64,000 nucleotides of DNA from Sphingopyxis sp. H050 (GTDB lineage Bacteria > Pseudomonadota > Alphaproteobacteria > Sphingomonadales > Sphingomonadaceae). Of this stretch, positions 54,911-62,395 are shown piece after piece. How positions within the stretch are numbered: the first letter of the stretch is position 1; every line of letters starts with the position of its first letter. Under the pieces are notes generated by a model. That model was not told the DNA's origin. It saw only the letters and a list, made by a program, of their open reading frames with translations, and made no database searches. The translations under genes were made by a program, and so were the position numbers. The stretch spans positions 62,001-126,000 of the forward strand of contig NZ_LNRZ01000004.1 of assembly GCF_001468265.1 (NCBI RefSeq), in the 5' to 3' direction.

Positions 54911-57223
54911 TCAGGCTCTCAGCCGCCGGGCGTCCGTGTCGCCGGCCATATCCGCGATAAAGGAATGGACTGCATGGGCGTCGATAGGCTTGCTCAGCAG
55001 ATAGCCCTGAATCTGATGACATCCTTCCTTTCGCAGGATTTCCGCCTGCTCCTGGTCCTCGACGCCCTCAGCCAGCGTTTCCATGCCCAGTGCGTCGGCA
55101 AGCGTCGTGATCGCGCGGATCATGGCATTCGCGTTGCCGCCCTGCGACAGATCGCGAACGAAACTCTGGTCGATCTTGAGCTTGTCGAAGGGGAAGGATC
55201 GCAAGTAGCTGAGCGACGAATAGCCGGTGCCGAAATCGTCGAGCGCGATGCGGACGCCCAGCGCGCGCAGGCTGTGCAAGGCTTCGAGCGTCTTGTCGAC
55301 GTTCGAGATGAAGATGCTCTCGGTGATCTCCAGCTCGAGCCGGTTGGCGGATAGGCCCGATGAAGCCAGCGCCGACAGCACGATCGTGGCGAGGTTCGGG
55401 CTCTGGAATTGCCGGGGCGAGATATTGACCGCGACCGACAGGTCGTCGGGCCACGACGCCGCCTGTCGGCACGCCTCGCGGATCACCCATTCGCCGATCT
55501 GAACGATCAGCCCTGTTTCTTCGGCAAGCGGGACGAAATCGACCGGGCTGATCATGCCATCGGCATGCGGCCAGCGGATCAGCGCCTCGAAGGCTTTCAG
55601 CCGTTCTTCGTGCATGCTGTACAGCGGCTGGAAATAAAGCTCGAATCCGCCGTCGCGAATGGCGAGGCGCAGGTCGAGTTCCATCTGGCGCCGGTGCCGC
55701 GCCTGCTCGTCGAGCGACTGTTCGAAGAAATGATAGGTCGCCTTTCCGTCGCGCTTCGCACGATAGAGCGCCAGGTCGGCGTTCTTCATCAAGGTGGTGC
55801 CGTCGATGCCGTCGCCTGGCGCGACCGCAATGCCCATGCTGGCCGACGCATCTGCCTGTTGCCCGTCGATCATGACCGGACGGCCGAAACAATTTTGGAG
55901 CCGGTCGGCGAGCGCAGCAAGATTTTCGTTCGCGGGCAGATCGCCGATCAGGATGGCAAATTCGTCACCGCCCAGCCGCGCGACGATCGCCCCGCCCAAC
56001 ACGCTGTGCAGATGCGCCGCGACATTGCGGAGCAACGCGTCGCCGGCCGGATGCCCCAGCGTGTCGTTGACGACCTTGAAATCGTCCAGATCGACATAAA
56101 CGACCATCAGCTGCGTACCGTCGCGCCGTCGGGCCAGCGCCTGGTCCAGCTGTTCGACGAACAGCTTGCGGTTGGGCAGGTTGGTGAGGCCGTCGTGGAG
56201 CGCCACATGCGTGATCTGGCGCTCGCGTTCTTCGATGGCGGCGACCATGGCGTTGAAGCTGGCGCCAAGGCGGCCGATCTCGTCGTCCGACGTGACCTCC
56301 ACCTTGGCATCCTTGCCCTCGCTCAGCAGCCGCGTCGCGTCGTCGAGCGCGCTCAATGGGCGCGTGATCGTCCGCGCGACGCGCCAGCTAAGGATGAGGA
56401 CCAGCGACAGGCCGGCGGCCGCCAGTGCGGCAAGCAACAGTTGCAGGCCCGAATATTCGTCGAGCGCCTTGCTGAGCGAGTGATTGAGGACGAGCCGGGG
56501 ACGGACCCCCTGCTGCAGCGCGGGCAGCGCCGTCACATGATGCAGGATACGCTCGCTGTCGTCGCTTTCGACCACTTGGCCAAGCGGCGCATCCGTCAGC
56601 CGGGCGGGCAGCCGCGCTGCGCGCAGGACGCGCGCATCGATGTCGACCGCCGCCAATTTACTCAGCCGCTGCATCTCTCCGGCGTCCAGCGGCTGCGCGA
56701 GGACAAGCCAGCCGATCGTGTCGGGCACCTCGATCGGGGACGCCGCCGCCAGCGCCAGCTTGTTGCCGATCTGGATGATGCCGTGATCCCGCCCGCTATC
56801 GAGTGCGTCCCACAATTCGGTGGCCGGCGGCAGCGCGTCTTCCGAGGAGCCAACGACGCTGCCATCGAGCCCGACGACAAACGCAGCGGCGCTGCGCGAG
56901 CGTTGGCGCAGGCTGACAAGCGCGCTTTCGATCGTCGGTTCGTTCTCGGTCGCCACCGCCTCGCGAAATCCGAAGTCGCGCGACAGCACATCGGCCGACC
57001 CGCGCATCTGCTGCGCGCGAAGCTGGATGATCTCGTCAAACACGCGCGCATTGGCGGCCAGGTCGCGCGAGGCGCTGTCCTCGCCGAAGCGCGCAATGCC
57101 GTTGCCGGCCAGCAAGAGTACCGCGGCAAGGATCGCGGCGAACAGCGTCGCATAGACCACGGCGATCCGCAGCTTCAGCGACCGGAAGCGAAATCTCGCT
57201 GGCAAGGCGGCGATCCGGATCAT
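54911..57223 (-). CDS. Membrane sensor with GGDEF and EAL domains
   Basis: Encodes 770 residues. A helix near 20-40 and another near 270-290 bracket a large periplasmic sensor domain (about 45-265). A HAMP-like region follows, then GGDEF (VARLGGDEFAIL near 415-425, canonical) and EAL (FEALIRW near 544, canonical). The latter retains LAEGVED. Both catalytic signatures are intact, so it can in principle make or break c-di-GMP. It overlaps the cupredoxin gene by 4 bases, so the two are cotranscribed. Confidence 0.9.
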   Translation of the reverse strand: MIRIAALPARFRFRSLKLRIAVVYATLFAAILAAVLLLAGNGIARFGEDSASRDLAANARVFDEIIQLRAQQMRGSADVLSRDFGFREAVATENEPTIESALVSLRQRSRSAAAFVVGLDGSVVGSSEDALPPATELWDALDSGRDHGIIQIGNKLALAAASPIEVPDTIGWLVLAQPLDAGEMQRLSKLAAVDIDARVLRAARLPARLTDAPLGQVVESDDSERILHHVTALPALQQGVRPRLVLNHSLSKALDEYSGLQLLLAALAAAGLSLVLILSWRVARTITRPLSALDDATRLLSEGKDAKVEVTSDDEIGRLGASFNAMVAAIEERERQITHVALHDGLTNLPNRKLFVEQLDQALARRRDGTQLMVVYVDLDDFKVVNDTLGHPAGDALLRNVAAHLHSVLGGAIVARLGGDEFAILIGDLPANENLAALADRLQNCFGRPVMIDGQQADASASMGIAVAPGDGIDGTTLMKNADLALYRAKRDGKATYHFFEQSLDEQARHRRQMELDLRLAIRDGGFELYFQPLYSMHEERLKAFEALIRWPHADGMISPVDFVPLAEETGLIVQIGEWVIREACRQAASWPDDLSVAVNISPRQFQSPNLATIVLSALASSGLSANRLELEITESIFISNVDKTLEALHSLRALGVRIALDDFGTGYSSLSYLRSFPFDKLKIDQSFVRDLSQGGNANAMIRAITTLADALGMETLAEGVEDQEQAEILRKEGCHQIQGYLLSKPIDAHAVHSFIADMAGDTDARRLRA

Positions 57224-57837
57224 CGCAGTTTCAGCGCAATTTTCTGATTGAGTGGGCCCGCGCCCACTGCAAGCGCGCGCTTGAGCTCGCCGCCCGGCGT
57301 TCGAGCGCGCGGATGCCAGACGGTCAGCTGATAGCCGCCCGCCGCCATGCCCGTCAGGCGGACGAGGCCATTTTGGTCGGTTTTGCCGGCAAATGGCGTG
57401 TCGACGACGCGAATATAGCCCCGCATTTGATCGTGGATGTTGCAGCCGAGCGCGACCGTGCCGGTGACCGGAAAGCTTTGCGTGCGCGACTGGTCGCGGC
57501 CGTAGAGATCGATTTCGAACCGCGCCGGCTTCGAGAAACTGTAAACGCTGTGCCGCACGCTATCCAGATTGGGAAAGGCGACCGCAGTCCCCTTGGCGAC
57601 GACCAGCGTCCCGGGCACGAATGCGACATTTTTCTGGGCCATGGCTGGTTTCCAGCCAAAGCGGATCGCGCCGCCGCGCCAGCCGCCGTTGGGCGTGAGT
57701 TCGACCACGGCGTCGCGCACGGGCACGCCGCTTTCGTCAACGATCTGCACCTGCACGGCCGCCGGGGCGGCCGCCCGGGAGGCAGCCAGCGGCACGGCCA
57801 ACGCGAACGCGGTCACAATGAGAATTGGTCCCCTCAT
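57220..57837 (-). CDS. Secreted cupredoxin (blue-copper-like) protein
   Basis: Encodes 205 residues. Signal peptide ending SRAAAP, then an Ig-like stretch and a cupredoxin domain with the type 1 copper ligands: His in SVRHSVYSF, Cys and His in LGCNIHDQM, and Met in the same loop. A C-terminal carboxypeptidase-regulatory-like beta-sandwich follows (GLVRLTGMAAGGYQLTVWHP). It is annotated in related genomes as methylamine-utilisation protein, but no such pathway is near. It starts the operon with the GGDEF-EAL sensor. Confidence 0.8.
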   Translation of the reverse strand: MRGPILIVTAFALAVPLAASRAAAPAAVQVQIVDESGVPVRDAVVELTPNGGWRGGAIRFGWKPAMAQKNVAFVPGTLVVAKGTAVAFPNLDSVRHSVYSFSKPARFEIDLYGRDQSRTQSFPVTGTVALGCNIHDQMRGYIRVVDTPFAGKTDQNGLVRLTGMAAGGYQLTVWHPRARTPGGELKRALAVGAGPLNQKIALKLR

Positions 57838-57929
57838 GCTGTCCGGCTACGGGACAGAAATTAACAATCCCTCAAGTTTTCAAAGGTGTGGTTAACGCAA
57901 TTCTCACCTTTCGCTGCGATTGTGCCGTT

Positions 57930-58817
57930 ATGGACCAACCGCTTCTTCGCTTTTCGATGGCGCTTCCGCTCCTCTTCGCCTGTGTCTCGACGCCGGCGCA
58001 TGCCGAAGACACGCCGGTGATCGACGGCGGCAAGCTGCTGCTGACCAATGGCGTGTCAACGATCGAAGGCACCAGCGGCGGCGGCGTCGCCACCTGGGCC
58101 ACGATCGCCGGCAGAGAAACCGATCGCGGCATCGGCTTTTCGGGGCATGTCACACTTATCGAGCTTCCCGACTATGGCTGGCAGAGCCATGGTTTCGCCG
58201 TCGGCATCGCGAACCGCCTCGAGCTCAGTTACGCGCGGCAGAATTTCGATACGCGCGACGTCGGCACCGCGCTGGGTCTTGGTAAGGGCTATACGCTGAA
58301 CCAGGATGTTTTCGGCGCCAAGCTGCTCCTGGTGGGCGACGTCGTCTATGGCGACCCGCTGCTTCCCCAGATCAGCGTCGGGGTCGAGCATAAGCGCAAC
58401 CGCGACACGCCGGTCGCGCTGGCAGTCGGCGCGGCGCAAGGCCGCGGCACCGATGTGACGCTCAGCGCCACCAAGCTGTTCCTGTCGCACAGCGTGCTGG
58501 TCAACGCGACCGCGCGGCTGACCAAGGCAAACCAGACCGGTCTGCTCGGTTTCGGAACCGCAGGCAACGACAAGCATTCGCTGCAGTTCGAAGGGTCGGT
58601 CGCCTATCAACTGTCGCGCCGCGCGGTAATCGGCGGCGAATATCGCACCAAGCCCGACAATCTGGCGATCGCGCGCGAGGATGATTGGTGGGATCTGTTT
58701 GCAGCCTATGCACTGACAAGAAATCTTACCGTCACCGCGGCCTATGTCGATCTCGGCTCGATCGCCACCTTCGACAAGCAGCGCGGCGGATTCCTGTCCG
58801 CTCAGCTCACCTTTTAA
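57930..58817 (+). CDS. DUF3034 family outer-membrane-type protein
   Basis: Encodes 295 residues with a signal peptide (MALPLLFACVSTPAHA) and a series of alternating beta strands (DGGKLLLTNGVSTIEGTSGGG, GFAVGIANRLELSYARQNF, HSVLVNATARLTKANQTG, ending GGFLSAQLTF) that suggests a beta-barrel. The DUF3034 family is unassigned. An alternative start M at 57957 would give a shorter signal. It diverges from the cupredoxin gene by 92 bases. Confidence 0.8.
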   Translation: MDQPLLRFSMALPLLFACVSTPAHAEDTPVIDGGKLLLTNGVSTIEGTSGGGVATWATIAGRETDRGIGFSGHVTLIELPDYGWQSHGFAVGIANRLELSYARQNFDTRDVGTALGLGKGYTLNQDVFGAKLLLVGDVVYGDPLLPQISVGVEHKRNRDTPVALAVGAAQGRGTDVTLSATKLFLSHSVLVNATARLTKANQTGLLGFGTAGNDKHSLQFEGSVAYQLSRRAVIGGEYRTKPDNLAIAREDDWWDLFAAYALTRNLTVTAAYVDLGSIATFDKQRGGFLSAQLTF

Positions 58818-58827
58818 GGGGTTCGCC

Positions 58828-59352
58828 ATGTTCCTGATCGCCGCCGCCCTGCTCCTGCAACCCGCCGTCGAGCCGCCCACCGATTGGGACAAGGAGTTCG
58901 GCGTCGAGGAGAAGCAGCGCGATCCGGTCACCGGCGAGCTGCCGGTCGATCCCTATGTCCAGGACAATCGCAACGCCGGCACGACGCCCTTTACGGGCAC
59001 CGCGATGGCCGAGGCTTTCGGCGGACAGGACGGGATCCGCCGCATCGCCAGCCGCACCGTCGAATTGTCGGAGGCCGATCCGCGCATCGCCGCCATCTTC
59101 GTGTCGCACGACATGGTCCGCCTGAAGCGCACCCTGTTCGAGCAATTCTGCTACATCCTGAATGCCGGGTGCGACTACAGCGGCCGCGACATGGCGGCGT
59201 CGCACAAGGATTTGGGCATTCGGATGCGCGACATGAACGCGCTGGTGGAAAATCTGCAAACCGCGATGCGTGAAGAGAAGATCGCTTTCGCCGCGCAGAA
59301 CCGGTTCCTGAGCAAGCTGGCGCCGATGTCGGGTGATGTTATCCGGCGCTAA
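58828..59352 (+). CDS. Exported group 1 truncated haemoglobin
   Basis: Encodes 174 residues. A hydrophobic N-terminus (MFLIAAALLLQPA) looks like a signal peptide, and the truncated globin domain occupies about residues 60-170 with FGGQDGIRRIASRTVE, then the proximal His in SHKDLGI near 131. Truncated globins bind O2 or NO; an exported form would act in the periplasm. The TolC-type island begins beyond the tRNA-Leu remnant downstream. AAGGGG lies upstream. Confidence 0.8.
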   Translation: MFLIAAALLLQPAVEPPTDWDKEFGVEEKQRDPVTGELPVDPYVQDNRNAGTTPFTGTAMAEAFGGQDGIRRIASRTVELSEADPRIAAIFVSHDMVRLKRTLFEQFCYILNAGCDYSGRDMAASHKDLGIRMRDMNALVENLQTAMREEKIAFAAQNRFLSKLAPMSGDVIRR

Positions 59353-59378
59353 GAGCCCGCCAGACGCCGGTTATCAGA

Positions 59379-59432
59379 TGGTGCCCCTGGCCGGACTCGA
59401 ACCAGCACTCCTTGCGGAACTCGATTTTGAGT
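59379..59432 (-). tRNA. Orphan 3' half of tRNA-Leu(CAA), attachment-site remnant
   Basis: On the minus strand the sequence ends with T-stem GCTGG-TTCGAGT-CCGGC, acceptor CAGGGGC, discriminator A and CCA, and begins with the anticodon loop CTCAAAA and stem TCGAG. The 5' half (expected acceptor GCCCCTG and D-arm) is absent: the bases before the loop, GGCCC, do not pair with TCGAG. This is the typical duplicate left by an element that inserted into a tRNA gene, so it is not a functional tRNA. Confidence 0.82.
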
Positions 59433-59665
59433 GGGCCGAGACTATGTTAAGTGTTTGTTATTGAACGATATTTTGAAATTTTTTCAATTTTTGTGTAAGG
59501 TTTTGTGTAAGTGTGTAAGACTTGTGTAAGGCTTTCCGACAAAAAATCGGACGCGCCTGACGCTGTGGTTTTCCCTTCGCAGACTTGGATTCCGCTGTCC
59601 AGAAGCAACGGTGGGTTTCGGCATTCCTGATCGCAGCTATGACAGCCCGTTTGCCGATTTGAAGA
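59433..59665. repeat. AT-rich stretch with four TGTGTAAG repeats
   Basis: Copies of TGTGTAAG lie at 59492, 59504, 59512 and 59523 in the plus direction. Just before them TTGAAA and TTTCAA form an inverted repeat (59473-59478 / 59482-59487). The block is next to the tRNA remnant, where a tyrosine integrase would have arm-type binding sites. No gene is visible. Confidence 0.6.
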
Positions 59666-60319
59666 TCATCGATTTGCCCGGATCGCGCTGAATATCGAAA
59701 TCCTACCTGTAGGCGTGTCCAACCCCCACACAGCGTCGAGCGGCTTACCGCAAATTCGCATCAACTCTCGCTCCATAAATCCATCGGCATTGGGCTGAGT
59801 GTTGGTCCGCCCGTCGGCGGATTGGACGATCTTGAACGCCTGCCGCATCAGCCAGCTTCGCTGCTCGGCATAGTCCGCAACCAGCACCAGCCCGCCAAGC
59901 TTAGTCGCCTTGAACATCGCCGCAAGACCGGCGCGCTTTTCCTCAATCGGGACTTGGTGGAAGACGAGACTGGAGACAACCTTGTCGAACTGACCGAAGT
60001 TGGCCGCATCGTGTGCGAAGCCCGGCAGCCACTCAATCTCCACCCCGGCAGCTTGCGCCTTGGCCGCGGCTATGCTGCGCGCCTCGGGATCGGGATCGAT
60101 GCCGACGATCCGCGCATTTGGCTCCGACTGCTTGACCCGGATCGCGAACGAACCGGTGCCGCACCCGACATCGAGGATGCATTCGCCCGGTTGGGGCGCG
60201 AGTGCTTCGAGCAGTTTGGCCCGCCATGTCGCCTCGCGGGTCAATAGAGCGAGCAGGCGGTCGTAGGCGCTGGTCGGCAAGAACCGTCCGGCGGCGGGGG
60301 TGAATTGCGTTTCAGGCAA
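59666..60319 (-). CDS. Class I SAM-dependent methyltransferase in the metal island
   Basis: Encodes 217 residues from TTG. The SAM motif is ILDVGCGTGSF, then IGIDPDPEA, with SLVFHQVPIEEKRAGL and LVLVADYAEQ further on; this is the UbiE/Coq5-like group. It overlaps the PepSY gene by 8 bases and is the last gene of the operon. The substrate is unknown. The region upstream of the TTG in this frame belongs to the PepSY gene in another frame. Confidence 0.78.
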   Translation of the reverse strand: MPETQFTPAAGRFLPTSAYDRLLALLTREATWRAKLLEALAPQPGECILDVGCGTGSFAIRVKQSEPNARIVGIDPDPEARSIAAAKAQAAGVEIEWLPGFAHDAANFGQFDKVVSSLVFHQVPIEEKRAGLAAMFKATKLGGLVLVADYAEQRSWLMRQAFKIVQSADGRTNTQPNADGFMERELMRICGKPLDAVWGLDTPTGRISIFSAIRANR

Positions 60320-61034
60320 CGCGCCGCGCCCTTCGGAAAGGCCAGCGCATGAACAGCAGGACCGTCCCGGCAATCCCCAGCGCCAACCCGCCGATTGCGA
60401 AAGCCAGAAGCCACCAGGTGTTGAAATCCTCGTGGTTCTTCCAGTCCATGATGTGCAGGCTCCAGAAGAAGTCGTAGAGCCGCCACGTCCCGGTGCGGAC
60501 GGCGGTAATCTTGCCGGTTTCCGCCGCGACGAAGACGCTTGTGCGGTCGGGATCGGCGAAGGCGATGCGCCATGCTGGCAGCGCGCCGCGATATTCGGGA
60601 CTTTCGGCAGAAACGCGGCTTGGCTGCGATGCGGGCTTGTCAGCGCTCTTCCAGGCAGATCGGGCAATCCGGGTCGCTTGGACAGCATCGACCGGAGACA
60701 AGGCCGCGCCGGTGCGGGCATCGAACAGGCGCACCCCCTTCCCGGTCGTAACCTCCGCAATCGGCCGCCCGTCGAGCATTCGCCAGGCAATCGCCTCGAC
60801 CGGCGCGTCGGCTTGGGCAAGCAACCTTGCCGGGGCGATCATCGGCGTGCCGGGCGGAATGGTGGCGACTGCCTCGCGGTCCACCAAATGCTCGCCGCGC
60901 ACCTTGTCGATCGGCAGGAAGCTCATCAATGTGCCGCTGGCGAACCAGATCAGAAGCTGCGCGCCAATGACCAGCGCCAGCCACTTGTGGATACGGCTTG
61001 CAGCAAGGTGAAGGCGTGTGCGGTGTTGTATCAC
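60312..61034 (-). CDS. PepSY-domain membrane protein
   Basis: Encodes 240 residues: an N-terminal membrane helix (WLALVIGAQLLIWFASGTLMSFL) and a periplasmic PepSY region including YRGALPAWRIAFADPDRTSVFV. A C-terminal helix (WWLLAFAIGGLALGIAGTVLLFMRW) follows. Such proteins are common beside multicopper oxidases and iron-siderophore reductases, where they may pass electrons or aid metal handling. It starts in the ATGA overlap with the oxidase gene. Confidence 0.8.
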   Translation of the reverse strand: MIQHRTRLHLAASRIHKWLALVIGAQLLIWFASGTLMSFLPIDKVRGEHLVDREAVATIPPGTPMIAPARLLAQADAPVEAIAWRMLDGRPIAEVTTGKGVRLFDARTGAALSPVDAVQATRIARSAWKSADKPASQPSRVSAESPEYRGALPAWRIAFADPDRTSVFVAAETGKITAVRTGTWRLYDFFWSLHIMDWKNHEDFNTWWLLAFAIGGLALGIAGTVLLFMRWPFRRARRVA

Positions 61035-62395
61035 GCCCCACGCCTGACTGGTGCGCCGAAATCGGCTTTATCGCTCACGCGGTGCGCCACCGTGCCCGGC
61101 GGATGACGATACCAGCCGGGGTCGCCGAAATCACCCGGCGCAATATTGTCGCGCACCTTCACGACGGTGAACATGCCACCCATCTCCATATTGCCGAACT
61201 GGCCCTTGCCCTGCATCATCGGTGCCGTATTGACCGGCCCCTGATGTCCGCCATCGGTATGTTCCTGATGTTCGGCCATGCCGTTCTTCATCATCGGCAG
61301 AAAGCCGGGTGATATCTTGCGGATGCGCGCGTCCACGCCCGATTGGTCGACGCCGGTCTGGTTAGGGATGCCATGTCCCATCGCGTTCATCGTATGGTGC
61401 GCCATATGGCAATGGAAGGCCCAGTCGCCCGCCACGGCGGTAAACTCGATGTCACGCATCTGCCCGACGCCGACGATTTCGGTCACTTCGCGCCGCCAGC
61501 GTTCGCGCGGCCAACGGCCGCCATCCGACCCGGTGACATCGAACTGGACGCCGTGAAGGTGAATGGGATGGTTCCACATTGACAGGTTGCCGATGCGGAT
61601 GCGCACCCGGTCGCCCGTGCGCGCAACCAACGGCTCGATCGCCGGGAACATCTTGGAATTGAACGTCCACTGGTCGAACTCGACCATGATCGACGGGTCG
61701 GGCCGCCACGTTCCGGGCTTGAGCGCCCAATTGTGGAGAAGGAGGGCGAAATCACGGTCCACGGCCTCGCGGACGCGCGGATGGATGATGAACAGTCCCA
61801 TCATCCCATAAGCCATCTGGGTCATTTCGTCGGCATGGGGATGATACATATGCGTGCCGTGCTGGCGCAGTGTGAATTCATACGCATAGGTTTCCCCAGG
61901 GCGAATATGCGGCTGGGTCATGCCGCCCACACCGTCCATGCCCGAGGGCAGGATCAAACCGTGCCAGTGGACCGAGGTATGTTCGCCGAGCCGGTTCGTC
62001 ACCAGAATCCGCACCCGGTCGCCCTCGACCGCTTCGATTGTCGGCCCCGGCGTTGAGCCATTATAGCCCCAGCATTTGGCTTTCGATCCCGGCGAGAATT
62101 CATGGTCGACCTCCTCGGCGACAAGGTGGAACTCTTTTACGCCGCCGACCATCCGCCACGGCAGGCTCCAGCCGTTAAGTGTGCGGACGCGACCAAAACC
62201 GCCAGTGCGAGGGGCTGACGGTGCTGCCATTTCAGGTGTCGCTATATTGGTCGAAGGCTCCGAAGGGGGCGGCATTGGCATGTCCGACATCCCCTCCATC
62301 TGGTGCTTATGTTCTTGCGCGGCGGCAGCACCGGAGACCGTAGCGCCGACAATAACGGCGGCTGCCCCTTTTATGATCTCGCGGCGGGTCGTCAT
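61031..62395 (-). CDS. Multicopper oxidase (CopA-like), Tat-exported
   Basis: Encodes 454 residues. A Tat signal (RREIIKGAAAV) and a Met/His-rich segment (HKHQMEGMSDMPMPPP) come first. The cupredoxin domains hold the copper motifs HWHG near 143, HPH near 183, HPIHLHG near 287 and HCHMAHHTM near 328. In the CopA group these oxidise Cu(I) to the less toxic Cu(II) in the periplasm. Length is shorter than the classic CopA of about 600. It overlaps the TolC-like gene at ATGA. Confidence 0.9.
   Translation of the reverse strand: MTTRREIIKGAAAVIVGATVSGAAAAQEHKHQMEGMSDMPMPPPSEPSTNIATPEMAAPSAPRTGGFGRVRTLNGWSLPWRMVGGVKEFHLVAEEVDHEFSPGSKAKCWGYNGSTPGPTIEAVEGDRVRILVTNRLGEHTSVHWHGLILPSGMDGVGGMTQPHIRPGETYAYEFTLRQHGTHMYHPHADEMTQMAYGMMGLFIIHPRVREAVDRDFALLLHNWALKPGTWRPDPSIMVEFDQWTFNSKMFPAIEPLVARTGDRVRIRIGNLSMWNHPIHLHGVQFDVTGSDGGRWPRERWRREVTEIVGVGQMRDIEFTAVAGDWAFHCHMAHHTMNAMGHGIPNQTGVDQSGVDARIRKISPGFLPMMKNGMAEHQEHTDGGHQGPVNTAPMMQGKGQFGNMEMGGMFTVVKVRDNIAPGDFGDPGWYRHPPGTVAHRVSDKADFGAPVRRGA

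Noticed and set aside
54771-55022. 83-codon frame on the minus strand at the element's right junction
   Set aside because: It overlaps the end of the GGDEF-EAL gene, has no recognised family and is Pro/Arg-rich, as shadow frames are. The tail RATPDEDGHYTYAIAL could be a remnant gene end, but this is not enough to call it.
59379-59432. Functional tRNA-Leu
   Set aside because: Only the 3' half is present; the sequence before the anticodon loop cannot form the stem or the D-arm.
59492-59530. CRISPR array
   Set aside because: The four 8-base repeats are far too short and closely and unevenly spaced, with no spacers or cas genes.
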